Shown in pieces: positions 11,401-21,331 of a DNA stretch of 64,000 bases (position 1 is the first letter of the stretch; each line of letters opens with the position of its first letter). Under the pieces are notes generated by a model that had not been told where the DNA came from, searched no databases, and worked only from the letters and a program-made list of their open reading frames with translations. The DNA comes from Closterium sp. Naga37s-1 (taxonomy: Eukaryota > Streptophyta > Zygnematophyceae > Desmidiales > Closteriaceae): contig CANJKZ010000926.1 in NCBI GenBank assembly GCA_947471745.1, forward strand, positions 619,501-683,500. The letters run 5' to 3'. Both the position numbers and the translations under genes were made by a program.

Positions 11401-13800
11401 GTGGGGCCGCTGGCTTCCAGGTCCACAAGGGCGAGGCGCACGAAGCTCTCCACGTGCTCGTTCTCCTCCCTCTCCATCTGCAGCAGGTCCTTTAGCACCT
11501 CCGTCTGTGCCATCAGCTGCAGCCTGCCGTGGTGCCGGGCGGGAAACAGGGGTGGGAGAAGAGGGGTGGAGAAGAGGGGGAAACAGCCCAGAGGGTTAGG
11601 GGACACCGTCTAAACCACCTCACGAGATGCATTTGCCGCATCACCCACAGGTGTCTTGACGGCGCCCAACCAGTCCATTTTCAAATCTACTACAGATTGT
11701 TGAAGTCAAGTCAACAGAATTCAGAGAGTTGGCGCTCACTCACAAGTGTGTTGGCGGCTCCCAGGTGGAACTGCCACTGCCTGTGCATGGCGTTGTCGTG
11801 TCGGTGTCCAATAAGCACAATCTCGACCCCACGATCTCTTCGAGTCTAAGGCAAGGCAACTCAGAAACCAGCTCTCTGCTGCCTGCAGCGCTCACTGCTG
11901 GAACTCCATGCCGAGCCTTTTGATGTGTGTTTCACCCAACTCCAAGTTCACCTGCTGCCCTGCAATACCCTCAGCAGCAGCACCCACGGCACGGCACAGG
12001 TGCGTGGGCGACTCACAGGTGGAACTGCGTGCTGTGCATGGCCTTGACGGCGTCGAACGAGTCCACCTGCCAGTGCACGTGCTCCAGTGCCCTCTCCACG
12101 TTGCACCGCTCCACACTCAGATCCAGCAGCACCCGCCGCATCGACCGCAGCTCGCCGCCCATATGCGTCACCTCGCGGTGCAGCTGTCTCTCCTCCTTGT
12201 CCTCTAGCTCCTGGGAGAGTGCGAGGAGGGAGGAAGGTAATACCGTAATGGTAGGGGGAAGAATGTGCGTTCCACACACATGTCACCTCCCGTGCTGCTG
12301 CTGCCGCTCCTCCTTGTCCTCTAGCTCCTGGGGGTGGGGGTGGGGTGTACAATACGAGGGCGTGTGTGAGTGAAAGAGGTTACATGAACCACTCCGCACC
12401 GCATACAGATGCCAGATACTCTGACGTTTCCTCAACAGAGCTTAAGCAATTCCTCTCCAGTAGCAGTGAGCTTACGCGAGTCAATTCTAGCCGCAATGAG
12501 CAATCACCTGCACCGCACCCACCCAGCTACCCACCTGCACTGGCAGCTGCGGCATGTCGCCCCCAGCAATGGCAATCACGTCTGCCAGCCAGTGTATGCG
12601 AACCCCCTCCCTTTATAACAACATCCCTTCTAACCGCAGTGAGTGATCAATGCGTGTGTCTCCCCCCTCATCCCTCGCCCGCCCACCCACCTGCACTGGC
12701 AGCTGCGGCATGTCGCCCCCAGCAATGGCAATCACGTCTGCCAGCTTCTCCTGCCGAGCCACCTCCCGAGCCATGTCCTCCTCTAGCTGGAGCAGCTGAA
12801 GGAGAGGAAGCAGGGGAGGTGAAGAAAGGCGAGCCAAGCAACGAAGCACACCAGTTTTGAGCAACTTCAAAGTTCTCCTGCCGAGCCAGCTGCTGAGCCA
12901 TGTCCTCCTCTAGCTGGAGCAGCTGGGGAACGGAAAAGGGGTGGGTGGGGGACGGGGAGGATGGAAGGCGAATTACGGAACGAAGCACATGACTTTTGAA
13001 AAATTCCAGACTTTTCCTACCCAGAAAGCTCTTGAGCCATGTTCTCCTGTAGCTGGAGCAGCTGGAGGAGAGAGGGGAGGGTGAAGGAATACGAAACAAG
13101 GGGGGGACGTAGGCAACTTATAAGTCAGCTCACAGTCTCCTGTCAGAAAAAACTGAAATTTCAACCGCTCCCTGGTTACTCCACGATTTCCCACATTCAG
13201 ACACCATTTTCAGGACCGTCAATGCTGCCACCATCCCACGCGATCAATCACCCCAACCCCAACCTAATCATCCCTTAAAAAAATACCCCACCATCCCATT
13301 CGATCAAGTCCTCCCACTCCCGCAAAATCAACGGCGCAACCCTCCCTCACCTCGGAATCCAGCAGGTGGGTCATCGTTGAGACTCTGCTGTGCTTCCTCC
13401 CATGCCCCGATCCCCCGCCTTCCCCGCCCTCGCCACTACCTAAGCCGCCACCAGAACCACCCGTCTCTCCTCCGCCTCGAGCTGCAACAACTCCGGAAGC
13501 ACCAGCGACGGAAGCAGCAGCAGAAGCAGCAGCAGAAGTAGCAGCAGCAGCAGCAGCATTGGACGAAGCAGCAGCGAACGCGCCAGATTGAAGAGAGGCA
13601 CCGCCTGCACTCTTCCGTGGCGCAGACTTTTGAGGCGCATCAAGAAACGAGTCAGATCGAAGCGAGTGGCCGCTTGCACTCCTCCGTGGCCCGGAAGCCC
13701 TACTCTCTTGTCTCCCTCCTCCTGCTGCTCGACCCGTCTCTGGGATCCCATTCGGCCCAGGATGGTGCGAACCCGAGGTTACCACTCTCTGCTGCTCCAT
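2408..13800 (-). CDS. MIP1-type leucine-zipper / DUF547 domain protein (12 exons)
   Basis: Predicted exons on the minus strand are 13800-13351, 12795-12691, 12210-12017, 11523-10038, 9760-8033, 7727-6193, 5700-5601, 4971-4912, 4464-4378, 3581-3462, 2906-2785 and 2618-2408. All use GT-AG sites, all phases agree, and they join to 2,065 codons plus TAG. Residues about 151-275 (exons 2-4) form a charged coiled coil like the plant MIP1 zipper ([14 protein letters not shown]). Near residue 1350 is [15 protein letters not shown], the motif preceding DUF547 in plants. DUF547 fills about 1785-2055: [79 protein letters not shown]. The domain's biochemical role is unknown. The rest is low-complexity Gly, Ser and Ala, making it about three times the usual plant length. 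An in-frame stop at 13825-13827 supports the start at 13800. Confidence 0.82.
3024..3419. repeat. 18-bp minisatellite in intron 10 of the DUF547 gene
   Basis: About 22 tandem copies of GGTCTGGAAACAGGAGCA, with T or A varying at one position, fill most of the intron between exons 10 and 11. The unit is a multiple of three, so long open frames appear in several phases on both strands. They lie outside the spliced frame and are not taken as coding. Confidence 0.95.
3610..3843. repeat. 34-bp minisatellite in intron 9 of the DUF547 gene
   Basis: About seven near-identical copies of a 34-bp unit containing GGCATGGGTGTGGTTGAGGG occur head to tail. Successive CATGGG motifs start at 3616 and 3650. 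The array lies in the long intron between exons 9 and 10. Confidence 0.95.
4509..4608. repeat. 11-bp minisatellite in intron 8 of the DUF547 gene
   Basis: About nine copies of GGCATGAGAAA, two of them GGCATAAGAAA, occur in tandem just upstream (in gene orientation) of exon 9. Confidence 0.9.
4800..4867 (-). other. Partial copy of DUF547 exon 8 with a splice donor
   Basis: On the minus strand this repeats the last two thirds of exon 8 (GCTACCC-ACAACGCACGCAAAGCGCAT, then CTCACTCAG) followed by GTACG. It also repeats the flanking TGATCATCT-AAATGAATG intron sequence. It therefore looks like a tandem duplication of about 100 bp that spans the exon-intron junction. The copy lacks the start of exon 8. 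Confidence 0.8.
5104..5474 (-). other. Four partial copies of the 3' edge of DUF547 exon 7
   Basis: The true exon 7 ends at 5601 with codons for ALLLH, followed by GTACGC. Downstream in the intron, the same exon edge recurs at 5474-5438, 5361-5322, 5245-5206 and 5131-5104. Each copy contains GCGCTGCTGCTGCA followed by T/CTGT or TGTAAGG, that is, a donor-like GT at the same position. Three copies keep part of the preceding LAFWLN coding sequence. Small deletions put some out of frame. All are in the same orientation as the exon. Confidence 0.85.
6057..6109 (-). other. Partial copy of the 3' edge of DUF547 exon 6
   Basis: The last 50 bases or so of exon 6 ([13 protein letters not shown] coding sequence, ending CGCTAC) are repeated about 120 bases downstream in the intron. 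The copy carries a TGA where exon 6 has a Cys codon. It ends CTACCGGTG, so the donor context is altered. Confidence 0.8.
10010..10027 (-). other. Short copy of the 3' edge of DUF547 exon 4
   Basis: Exon 4 ends GATCCAATGGCCCAG before a consensus GTGAGT donor. Fifteen identical bases occur again a few bases into the intron, followed by ATTGATC, so this copy has no donor. Confidence 0.65.
12295..12329 (-). other. Partial copy of the 5' edge of DUF547 exon 3
   Basis: Upstream of exon 3 the intron repeats its acceptor and first codons (CCCAG, then GAGCTAGAGGACAAGGAGGA), then diverges into a CAG run and a stop codon. The copy is in the same orientation and about 120 bases away. Confidence 0.8.
12535..12589 (-). 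other. Partial copy of the 3' edge of DUF547 exon 2
   Basis: The last 50 bases or so of exon 2 ([17 protein letters not shown] coding sequence) and its GTGGGT donor are repeated about 155 bases downstream, with essentially no change over the shared part. Confidence 0.85.
12872..13062 (-). other. Two partial copies of the 5' edge of DUF547 exon 2
   Basis: Upstream of exon 2 the acceptor plus CTGCTCCAGCTAGAGGAG-type start is repeated twice, at about 12923-12872 and 13062-13021. The nearer copy still reads [16 protein letters not shown]. The farther one reads [13 protein letters not shown] before a stop. Both keep a CAG acceptor, and spacing between copies is about 130-140 bases. Confidence 0.82.
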
Positions 13801-13805
13801 ACACG

Positions 13806-14148
13806 ATATACGTCGAATGCCAGATTACGTCCGAATGCCAGATTTCGTCCGAATGCCAGATTACGTCCGAATGCCAGATTACGTTCGAATGCCAGATTAT
13901 GTCCGAATGCCAGATTACGTCCGAATGCCAGATTACGCCCGAATGCCAGATTACGTCCGAATGCCAGATTACGTCCGAATGCCAGATTACGTCCGAATGC
14001 CAGATTACGCCCGAATGCCAGATTACGTCCGAATGCCAGATTACGTTCGAATGCCAGATTACGTCCGAATGCCAGATTACGTCCGGATGCCAGATTACGT
14101 CCAAATGCCAGATTACGTTCGAATGCCAGATTACGTCTCCAAAACAGC
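13806..14148. repeat. 18-bp minisatellite directly upstream of the DUF547 start codon
   Basis: About 19 copies of CGAATGCCAGATTACGTC, with a few substitutions, start six bases upstream of the predicted ATG of the minus-strand gene. The array would lie in its 5' UTR or core promoter. As a multiple of three it gives open frames in several phases, which are not counted as genes. Confidence 0.95.
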
Positions 14149-15051
14149 TGGTTGAGTAGCCTAACGGATCAGACACACCAACTGGTTTGAGCAGATCGCG
14201 AAACTAGTTGCAGCGGGAAACTGAAACGAAGACTCACGGACGGGGAAACTTGGCTAGCCTCTATGTATGATCCACAAACGAGCGGCTGCAAGATAAGCTA
14301 ATGTCTACAACCGCCCACTCTTGAAGGAATCACTTTTGAGAATTCTCGAATATGTTAATGCGTTTACCACTTACGATATCCTGTAACCTACGAGCTTCTA
14401 CTACTTATGACATGCTAATACCTACAATCAGGTACTAATCCGCATTGAGGGATTATCTGGTATAAGATATTCAATACTAAAGCCACGCTTCTATGTTGAA
14501 TAACCTCCTCTCCATTGCGCTTTTAAAGATCGAATCACATACCCTCGTCCGACTCCTTGCGGTTGACCGCGTCCGGCTGCCGGACCGGCAGCTGAACCGG
14601 CAGATGAGCCGGCAGCTGAGCTCTGACCGCTAACTATGGGGCTGGGCCCCTTCCCTCCTTGCGGAACCCCCTGCTGGCGCGATGCCGAGCTGACAACGCC
14701 TTAAGTCGCTTGTAATGCAGCGATCATGAAGAAAAGGAATGGTGAATAACAAAAAGGAACTGGGATCAAAGGTCCAGAAAAAATATCCAAAAATACTGGA
14801 GTATTTGATGGAGCCAGCAAATCCCGAGGTTCGCAGAATGAATGCACAAGCAGGTTGGGGTTCGCAGAATGAAAGGACAAGCAGGTTGGGGGAAGAAGGG
14901 GAGAAGTAGGTGGGAAAGGGGAGGGGGAAGACCTGGACTGGAATACAGTAGGGAGACACCTTTGGTAGGAGACGGAAGGAGTTTGGCGCACGAGTTTCAG
15001 CACGCAGCGGGCGGTCACCTCAAGGCCGGAATTGGCTATCCGAACAATATC
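14149..15051. other. Interval upstream of the DUF547 gene
   Basis: No gene was recognised. The interval includes a short array of GCCGG-CAGCTGA-type units (about 14574-14625) and two near-identical copies of GGTTCGCAGAATGAA-GACAAGCAGGTTGGG (about 14828-14890). Part of it is expected to hold the promoter of the minus-strand DUF547 gene. No specific promoter element could be assigned. Confidence 0.4.
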
Positions 15052-15382
15052 TGTTACAGGGGGTATTACTGTTCACTTTGCACAGTAACTCCCAACCCCA
15101 TCCTTATCCTTATCTTCTTTGATTTCCTAGTGCCACGTGGCACTCTACTTTTCTTGCTTCTACTTTCTAGTCCCACGAAGTACTTTCCATCATTCGACCT
15201 TGCATGCTATATCAACCTTGCTTGTATTCTCCAATATCAACCAATTCTCATTCGACCATTACTCAATTACTTCTTCGCCTATTTCTCTAATCCTTTCTTC
15301 GCCAAAGACTTCCGCCGCGTTTTTATCCTCGACTTAGTCGACCCCGCTATTCTTTAGCGGATTTAGGCCAAGGGGCCTAACA
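15052..15382. mobile_element. Solo LTR
   Basis: A 331-bp stretch begins TGTTACAG and ends CCTAACA, so its ends are TGTTA...TAACA. It is flanked by identical 5-bp direct repeats ATATC (15047-15051 and 15383-15387). That is the signature of an LTR left by recombination between two LTRs. It does not resemble the other LTRs in the window. Because both termini follow TG...CA, its orientation is not settled. Confidence 0.75.
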
Positions 15383-15387
15383 ATATC

Positions 15388-15787
15388 CCCCTTTTTAGGG
15401 TATCGAATACTACACCATCAGTGTCAAAACGAAATTTGAACAGATATGTTTTGGGTGGCAACATTGCACGCGATCCTATCATCTAACCAGCAAGAACAAC
15501 CTCTCCTCCGCCATGGCTCTTCACGGAAACTTTAGCAGGCACAATGTCTATCTTACCATTATCAGTTCCAACACCGGAGCATATTATCGGGACCTACTAA
15601 TTAAGAGCTCGCTTTTGACACCATTTTGTGTTCACAACGAGAATATAAGAGAATCTTTGTTGCTCCTGTTAAAACTCGTTTTCTTGTTAATAGCTGCTTT
15701 GAGGCTCAAGACATTGCTCAAGCTGTTTCCAATGAAGACAAACATGGTTTGGCTCATGTCAAAGGGTGTAAAACTATGTTTAAATTG
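15388..15787 (+). pseudogene. Possible hAT transposase relic (weak)
   Basis: A short open frame ending in TAG at about 15792 reads KRIFVAPVKTRFLVNSCF, with further sequence on both sides. The PVKTRF segment resembles the TRF motif region of plant hAT (DUF659-type) transposases. Nothing upstream or downstream extends the match, and no terminal repeats were found. The rest of this interval shows no recognisable feature. The family call is tentative. Confidence 0.25.
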
Positions 15788-15894
15788 TGTTAGGCTACAA
15801 TGAAGTACATTGTAGAAGGTATAACAAATTAGGGTTCCTACTTGTATCTCATGCTGCCTAGTTCACTCATCATTCCGATGTTCGTTCTCTGAGA
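15788..15894 (+). repeat. 5' LTR of copia O
   Basis: This begins TGTTAGGCTACAATG and ends TCTCTGAGA, directly before TGGTATCATCG. The same beginning and end are found in the LTR of fragment E (59269-59388, minus strand), which defines both boundaries. The terminal bases are GA rather than CA. Confidence 0.75.
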
Positions 15895-16237
15895 TGGTAT
15901 CATCGCCGTTAGTTCCTAGGCCCGATCCGTTCCTAAACCAGCTTCCTTCCTAGCATGCCCCGCCCCGCTCGTTTTTAGGCCCCGTCATGCCCGTTAGCAG
16001 CCCGCGTCCCACCCGTTTGCAGGCCGCGCCCCGCCCGTTAACAGCCCGCGCCCCGCCCGTTCGCAGCCCGCGCCCCGGCTGTTAGCAGCCCTCGCCCTGC
16101 CCTTCAACAGGCCGCGCCCCGCCCTAGGCAGCAGTCGGGCACGCAGTCGAAGCCGCGCGCACACAGCTGCACGCACGCAGCCGCGTGCACGCAGCCACAC
16201 GCACGCGGGCGCACACAGTCGAGCAGGCGCAGCAGCA

Positions 16238-16357
16238 TGTCAGAATACGAAACAGGAATGATTGACTAAGCAGGAAATGTGGTACAAGAACTAACCCTAA
16301 CAAGGGTTGTACCCCATAGGGAGTGACCCACTACAGCCTAACAATGTATGTTTGACA
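16238..16357 (-). repeat. 3' LTR of copia M
   Basis: On the minus strand it begins TGTCAAACATACATTGTTAGG after a CCTATGGGGGTG tract and ends TTCTGACA. It is 120 bp, with six differences from the partner at 19654-19773. Confidence 0.92.
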
Positions 16358-18298
16358 CACCCCCATAGGCGAAGTGGGGAACAACAAGAGGTCACAAGAC
16401 CAGTCAAGAGAAGAAACGAAGAACAAAGCTCAGGATGGATCTCAAGAACACCACACATTCTGAGCACAAGCAAGAGGCCACAAGGCCAGTTCACACGCAG
16501 TTTTATAATAGAGCAAGCAGTACAATGATTACAACCTAGCAACCAGAGACATGCAGGTATATATATCAAAGTACAAGGCAAGATCAAGACACAAGCAGTG
16601 TTGGCCCGTGTGGCCACATACGAAAGGCGAAGCAGGGAACGCTGCTGCAACACTCGCACGACAAAGGAACGAAGTGCAAAGTGCTATGTTCTGCTCGCGA
16701 GTCTGACCAAGTAGCGCAGCACCCTCTCAGCAGCCCGCCAGTGCGCTGGGTGGTGTCTCCCGGGCGCAACGTAGCGAGTCCGGATGGTGAGAGGGTACGG
16801 CAAATACTCCAGCTCAAACTGCCTGTCCTCAAGGACGTCACAGCCAAGGGCAAGCTCACCCCCAACGGACGGAGGACACGAAGAGGCAAAAACGAGACCA
16901 GCAAGGTAGGCACAGCGGCAAGTAGTGGCAAAGCCAGCGAGCTCAGCTACTAAGGTAGAAGCAGCAGCAGTCGAAGAAGCATGTGCAGTCACAAGCGCGG
17001 CTAGACAACAAGGGATACTCGGGCAAGCAGCACGAGCAAGGTCAGACACAGGGTCAGGAACGGCAGGAAGAGAAGACGGGGGAGGTAACGGCAGGACAAC
17101 AAGCTCCCGAGTAACACTAGAGGTAGCAGGGGAGGCGGCACAAGACACAGGCACCCGACGCCCAGTCAGAGGGGAGTCAGGCGGCAATAGTGTCCGAGAC
17201 AACAGAGGAGGAGTAGTACCAGTGGCCATCGGCTCAGCAGAGGCAGCCGGGAGTCGGAGAAGGTGGTGAAGCGCCGACTCAAGTAGCGACGACGACGGCT
17301 GCTCCAAGAAGATAGGCCGCCGCGGCAGCGACTGCGATGCACCCCCAGACCCAGCACCTCCGACACAAACACAAGGACCGCCAGTCCCAGGAACACCTCC
17401 AGCGCCTGTACCTCCAACTCCACCTACAAGAGGACTCCTAGCACCCCCGGAGTCAGCACCCCCAGAACCAGCACATCCTGAACCAGTACCCCAAAAGCCA
17501 GCACCCTCAGTGTCACCATCCCCAACAACACCTGGGCCCCTGAAGTCCACAGCGACAGGCTGCAGAGAAGGCGAAGACGTCCGAGGCGGAAAACCCGGAG
17601 GTGTCTCCAAGCGCGGCGAGCGGTAAGAGGTCGCTGAGTCGGCAGCAGTAGGGTCACCCCCCTCAGTCGAGCCAGAGGAGTCAGAGGGGTGCACATAGAC
17701 TAGTCCAGAGGTGGGGTCGGCCAGAGTGACAGGGACCGAGAGCAACGCCTCTACAGGAACCGCACCTGTGCTAGTAGGCGCACAAGCAGCGACACACGAA
17801 TACTCTAACTGCTGCTGCCCGCCCCCGCCACTCTCGCCAGCTCCACTACCACCACCCTCGTCAGCTACAGAGGCGAAGTCTGACAGCGCAGGGAAGGTAC
17901 GAGGCAGCGCAAGACAGCCTAGGGTGGCAGGAGGGTGGGGGGGAGTAGCGCCTAACCACAGCGGAATACATAGCATGGGCCGACGGCACCTGGCGAAATT
18001 TGGCTCTCGGGTCGAGCGAGAGGTGAAGGCGGACTGCAAGTGTGGCGGCGGCGTCTCGCGCCATCCACCGCTTGTAGGCAACGTGAGCTGCGCGGAACTG
18101 CATCCGCACCTCCTCCCCAGCGTCAGCAGCAGGCTCAGCAGGAGCCTCGGGGGCTGGAAGGGACCCCGACGTGTGCTCGAACATAGAGGTGTTGGTCTGA
18201 GTGACACTCTGGAGGTACTGGTGCAGACCCTCTAGCCAGGACTCAAACTGTATCGGGTGGCCCTCGGCGTCAAAGGTGAGCACAGTGGGAGTCGCCAT
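16290..18298 (-). pseudogene. Gag-pol scraps of copia M
   Basis: Gag begins at 18298 with MATPTVLTFDAEGHP, closely matching the start of the intact polyprotein at 23543. It shifts frame near 17960. The other frame continues gag, then enters the proline- and glycine-rich linker that normally lies between integrase and RT, and reaches PSVGGELALGCDVLEDRQ. This is joined directly to RYVAPGRHHPAHWRAAERVL, which normally lies after the RT. A last piece near 16640 gives the RNase H tail (YVATRANTA). At least three large deletions are implied. Confidence 0.85.
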
Positions 18299-19653
18299 GG
18301 CAGCAGTAACGGCAGCAAGGGGGGCAGCAAATGCGGCTCGGCAGGGCGGCTCGGCTGGGCCAGCAGTAGCGCAGGCGGCAGCAGCAGCTGCAGCTTAGCA
18401 GCAGTAGCAGCAGCAGCTTAACAGCAACAGCAGCGCAGCAGCAGTAGCACAGGCGGCAGCAGCAGCAGCAGCTTAGCAGCAGCAGCAGTAGCACAGGCGG
18501 CAGCAGCAGCAGCTTAGCAGCAACAGCAGCAGCGCAGCAGGAGCAGCACAGGCGGCAGCAGCAGGGCAGGCGGCAGCAGCAGCGCAGGCGGCAGCACAAG
18601 GCAGCGTGGGCAGGGCAGCAGGACAACGCAGAGGCCAGGGCGCTACAGGGCGGCAGAGCAGCAGCGCAGGCCTAACGGGGCAGGGCTGCAGTAGCGCAAG
18701 CAGCGGCAGCAGCGCTAAGCGGCAGCTAGGCAGGGTAGCAGCTCGGGCGGCAGCAGTGCAGCAGCGCAGCAGTGGGCTGCAGTAGCGCAAGCAGCGGCAG
18801 CAGCGCTGAGCGGCGGCTATGCAGGGCAGCAGCTCAGGCAGCAGCAGCGCCGCAGCGGGCTGCAGCTCACGGCAGGGCAGGGCAGGGCAGCGTGAGCGGT
18901 GCAGCGCGCAGGGCAGCGCGGGGCGTGCTAGCAGTGCGCGGGCAGCACGCGAAGCAGTGCAGCAGCAGGCAGCGCAAGCAGCGCGGGCAGCTGGCGGGCA
19001 GCGCGGTGCTGGGCAGCGGGGCGCGCTGGCTCTGGGCAGCGGGACGCGCTGGCTCTGGGCAGCGGGGCGCGCACGAGCGCTGGGTAGCGGGGCACGTGCA
19101 GGCGCTGGGCAGCGGGGCACGCGCAGGTACGGGGCAGCAGGGCGCGCACGAGCGCTGGACAGCGAGGCACGCACGGGCGCTGGGCAGCGGGGCGCGCGTG
19201 GGCGCTGGGCAGCGGGGCACGCGCAGGTACGGGGCAGCAGGGCGCGCACGGGCGCTGGGCAGCGGGGCACGCGAGGGCGCTGTGCAGCGGGGAACGCGCG
19301 TGCGCTGGGCAGCGGGGCGCGCGCGGGCGCTGGGCAGCGGGGAATGCGCGGGCGCTGGGCAGCGGGGCGCGCGCGGGCGCTGGGCAGCGGGGAACGCTGG
19401 CGCACTGGGCAGCGGGGCGCGCTGGCGCGCTGGGCAGCGGGGCGCGCTGGCGCGCTGGGCAGCAGGGCGCGCTGGCGCGCAGGGCACCAAGGTGGGCGGG
19501 GCAGCAAGGCGCGCAGTGCGCGCGGGGTAGCAGGGCGTGCGGGGGCGCGCGGGGCAGTGTGCACGCTAGCGGGCAGGGCAGTAAAACGGGCAGGGCAGAA
19601 CGAATGGTGGGCCCTAAAAAAACGGTCCTACGGAGCGAACCGCTCTAAAACCA
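18299..19653 (-). repeat. GC-rich tandem-repeat leader of copia M
   Basis: Between primer-binding site and gag lies about 1.35 kb of low-complexity sequence. A block at about 18990-19490 repeats GGGCAGCGGGGCGCGC-type units. Blocks of GCAGCAGCAG-type units fill 18350-18900. Long open frames here (up to 363 codons) come from base composition and show no domain, so none is annotated as a gene. Confidence 0.8.
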
Positions 19654-19773
19654 TGCCAGAATACGAAGCAGGAATGATTGACTAAGCAGGAAATGTGGTA
19701 CAAATACTAACCCTAACAAGGGTTGTACCCTATAGGGAGTGACCCACTCCAGCCTAACAATGTATGTTTGACA
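19654..19773 (-). repeat. 5' LTR of copia M
   Basis: It is 120 bp, begins TGTCAAACATACATTG and ends TTCTGGCA on the minus strand. It is followed by TGGTTTTAGAGC, which occupies the primer-binding-site position. Confidence 0.92.
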
Positions 19774-20273
19774 CAGCATGCACGCAGCCACGCGCACGCA
19801 GCCACGCGCACGCAGCTCCACACGCGCAGCCGCGCGCACAACAACACACGTGCTGTTGCTCGCATAGCAGCATCCGCATGCGCCACAGCGGTTGCACGCG
19901 CAGCACTAGCCGCGCGCACAGCAACAGCCGCGCGCACAGCAGCAGCTGCATGCACAGCAGCTGCACGTGCAGCACCAACCGTGCCTACAGCTGCAGCTGC
20001 AGGTGCCTGCAACTGAAACCGCGCGCACAGCAGCGCACCTGCGGCCGTGCACAGAGCACGACACGCATAGCAGCTCCAATTACCAGCCAGTGCTCTTGGT
20101 GACACTTCTCGCAGCGGCTGGAGGCCGCATTCTCTCTCATTTACTCGTGTCGTTCGTATTGTTTCGTGCATCCTCTTGAGCGCCGTGTTAGGGTTGGCGC
20201 CCGACCGCTCTTTGTTCGCTTTTAGCTTTGGCCGTTTCTAGCCTTTTGCTCCTGGTCCACTCGAGCACTCACC

Positions 20274-21331
20274 ATGGTATCCTCTTGAGTCCTACGTTTC
20301 GATGTGGAGGGTAGAGCGCTAGATTTTCCCACCTGGCTCCTCCGCTCCGAGGTGTATCTCCAGAGTCAGCAACAGGATGGTGACACACTCCAGACGCACA
20401 CCTCTGGTGACCTGCCTTCCCCTCTGCGCCCTGCAGACCTACCTCCTAAGCCTACTAACGCAAACCGGGAGCGTTTTTCTCAGATCCGCATGGCTTTGTC
20501 TGTGTGGCAATCTCGTAAAGTTGCGGCTCGTATTGCGCTCACCAGCCTTCTCCCCGAGACTGAGGAGGTATGCCAATGATTGCTTTGATCTGATTAAGAC
20601 CCGTTACTCCACTCCATCCTCCACCTCTCTTGGTCGCCCCTTCATGCCGTTTCCGTTTCCCGACCTATGCGTGTTTGACTATACTGTTGACCTTGTCACC
20701 CACTTGTGCTCGCTTTGCGCTAGCTACCGTGCGGCTTGTAGCTGCCGTGCTGCTTGCAGCCGCCCCCCCGCCCATGCACATCACTATTCACTTCATAGTC
20801 GCGAGCCTCCATGACTGCCTTGCACCTATACGCGACACGCTTCTTCGGAAGCACCCTAGTGCGCTCACTATCGAGGTCCTTGAGACAGCTCTCAAGGACA
20901 TCGAGAGCAACATCCGCTCCGTTGCCTCCGCCTTTGCCGACATAGTTCCCCCGCTCTTTCAGAGGTGTACTGTCCCACAGCTCCCCACCTTCAATGCTTC
21001 TCTTGCCTCTATTGCGTCTCCTGCTTTTGACGAGACTGCAGGCGTGTCCGTAGCTAGTGGGCGGGCCCGAGGCAGGGAAGTTAAGAAAGGGGGGAAGGGT
21101 GGTGGCGGTGGTGGTGGCGGAGGGGGTGGCGGAGGTAGTGGCGGTACTACCGCATCTAGTGGAGGCGGCACTGGAGGAGGTTCTAGACCTGCGGGCCCAA
21201 CGGGTGGGGTTGCTGGACCAGCTAGTTGGTACATAGCACAGCAGCAGCAGCAGCAGTCCCAGCAGCAGCAGCTACTGCAGGGACAACATCAGCAGGGACA
21301 ACCGCAACAGCAGGTTCAGCGGAAGTCTTAG
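20274..21331 (+). pseudogene. Gag of copia O (degraded)
   Basis: The start region (MVSS, then a stop, then VLRFDVEGRALDFPTW) corresponds to the gag start of the intact family member. Open stretches at 20304-20579 and 20630-21331 give further gag sequence, including HITIHFIVASLHDCLAPIRD, and then a glycine-rich and glutamine-rich tail. At least one nonsense change and one frameshift separate them. No zinc-binding motif, protease or integrase follows. Confidence 0.8.

Larger units (their letters stand above)
16238..19773 (-). mobile_element. Copia element M (internally deleted, TSD CAGCA)
   Basis: Two 120-bp LTRs bound 3,536 bases. CAGCA occurs directly outside both ends (16233-16237 and 19774-19778), so the element inserted as a unit. 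The surrounding CACGCAGCC-type repeats are the leader of element O. LTRs differ at 6 of 120 positions. Inside are a very long leader, a gag start, an IN-RT linker, a scrap before RNase H and the RNase H tail. Protease, integrase and nearly all RT are missing, so it must have depended on proteins from another copy or lost them after insertion. Confidence 0.92.

Noticed and set aside
13806-14148. CRISPR-like array of direct repeats
   Set aside because: The repeats are contiguous 18-bp units without unique spacers, in a eukaryotic spliced-gene context. It is a minisatellite. The same applies to 3024-3419, 3610-3843 and 33905-34290.
18473-19564. 363-codon open frame rich in Pro, Ala, Arg and Cys (minus strand) and its plus-strand counterparts
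   Set aside because: It lies wholly in the GC-rich repeat leader of copia M, is open on several frames of both strands, and has no domain.
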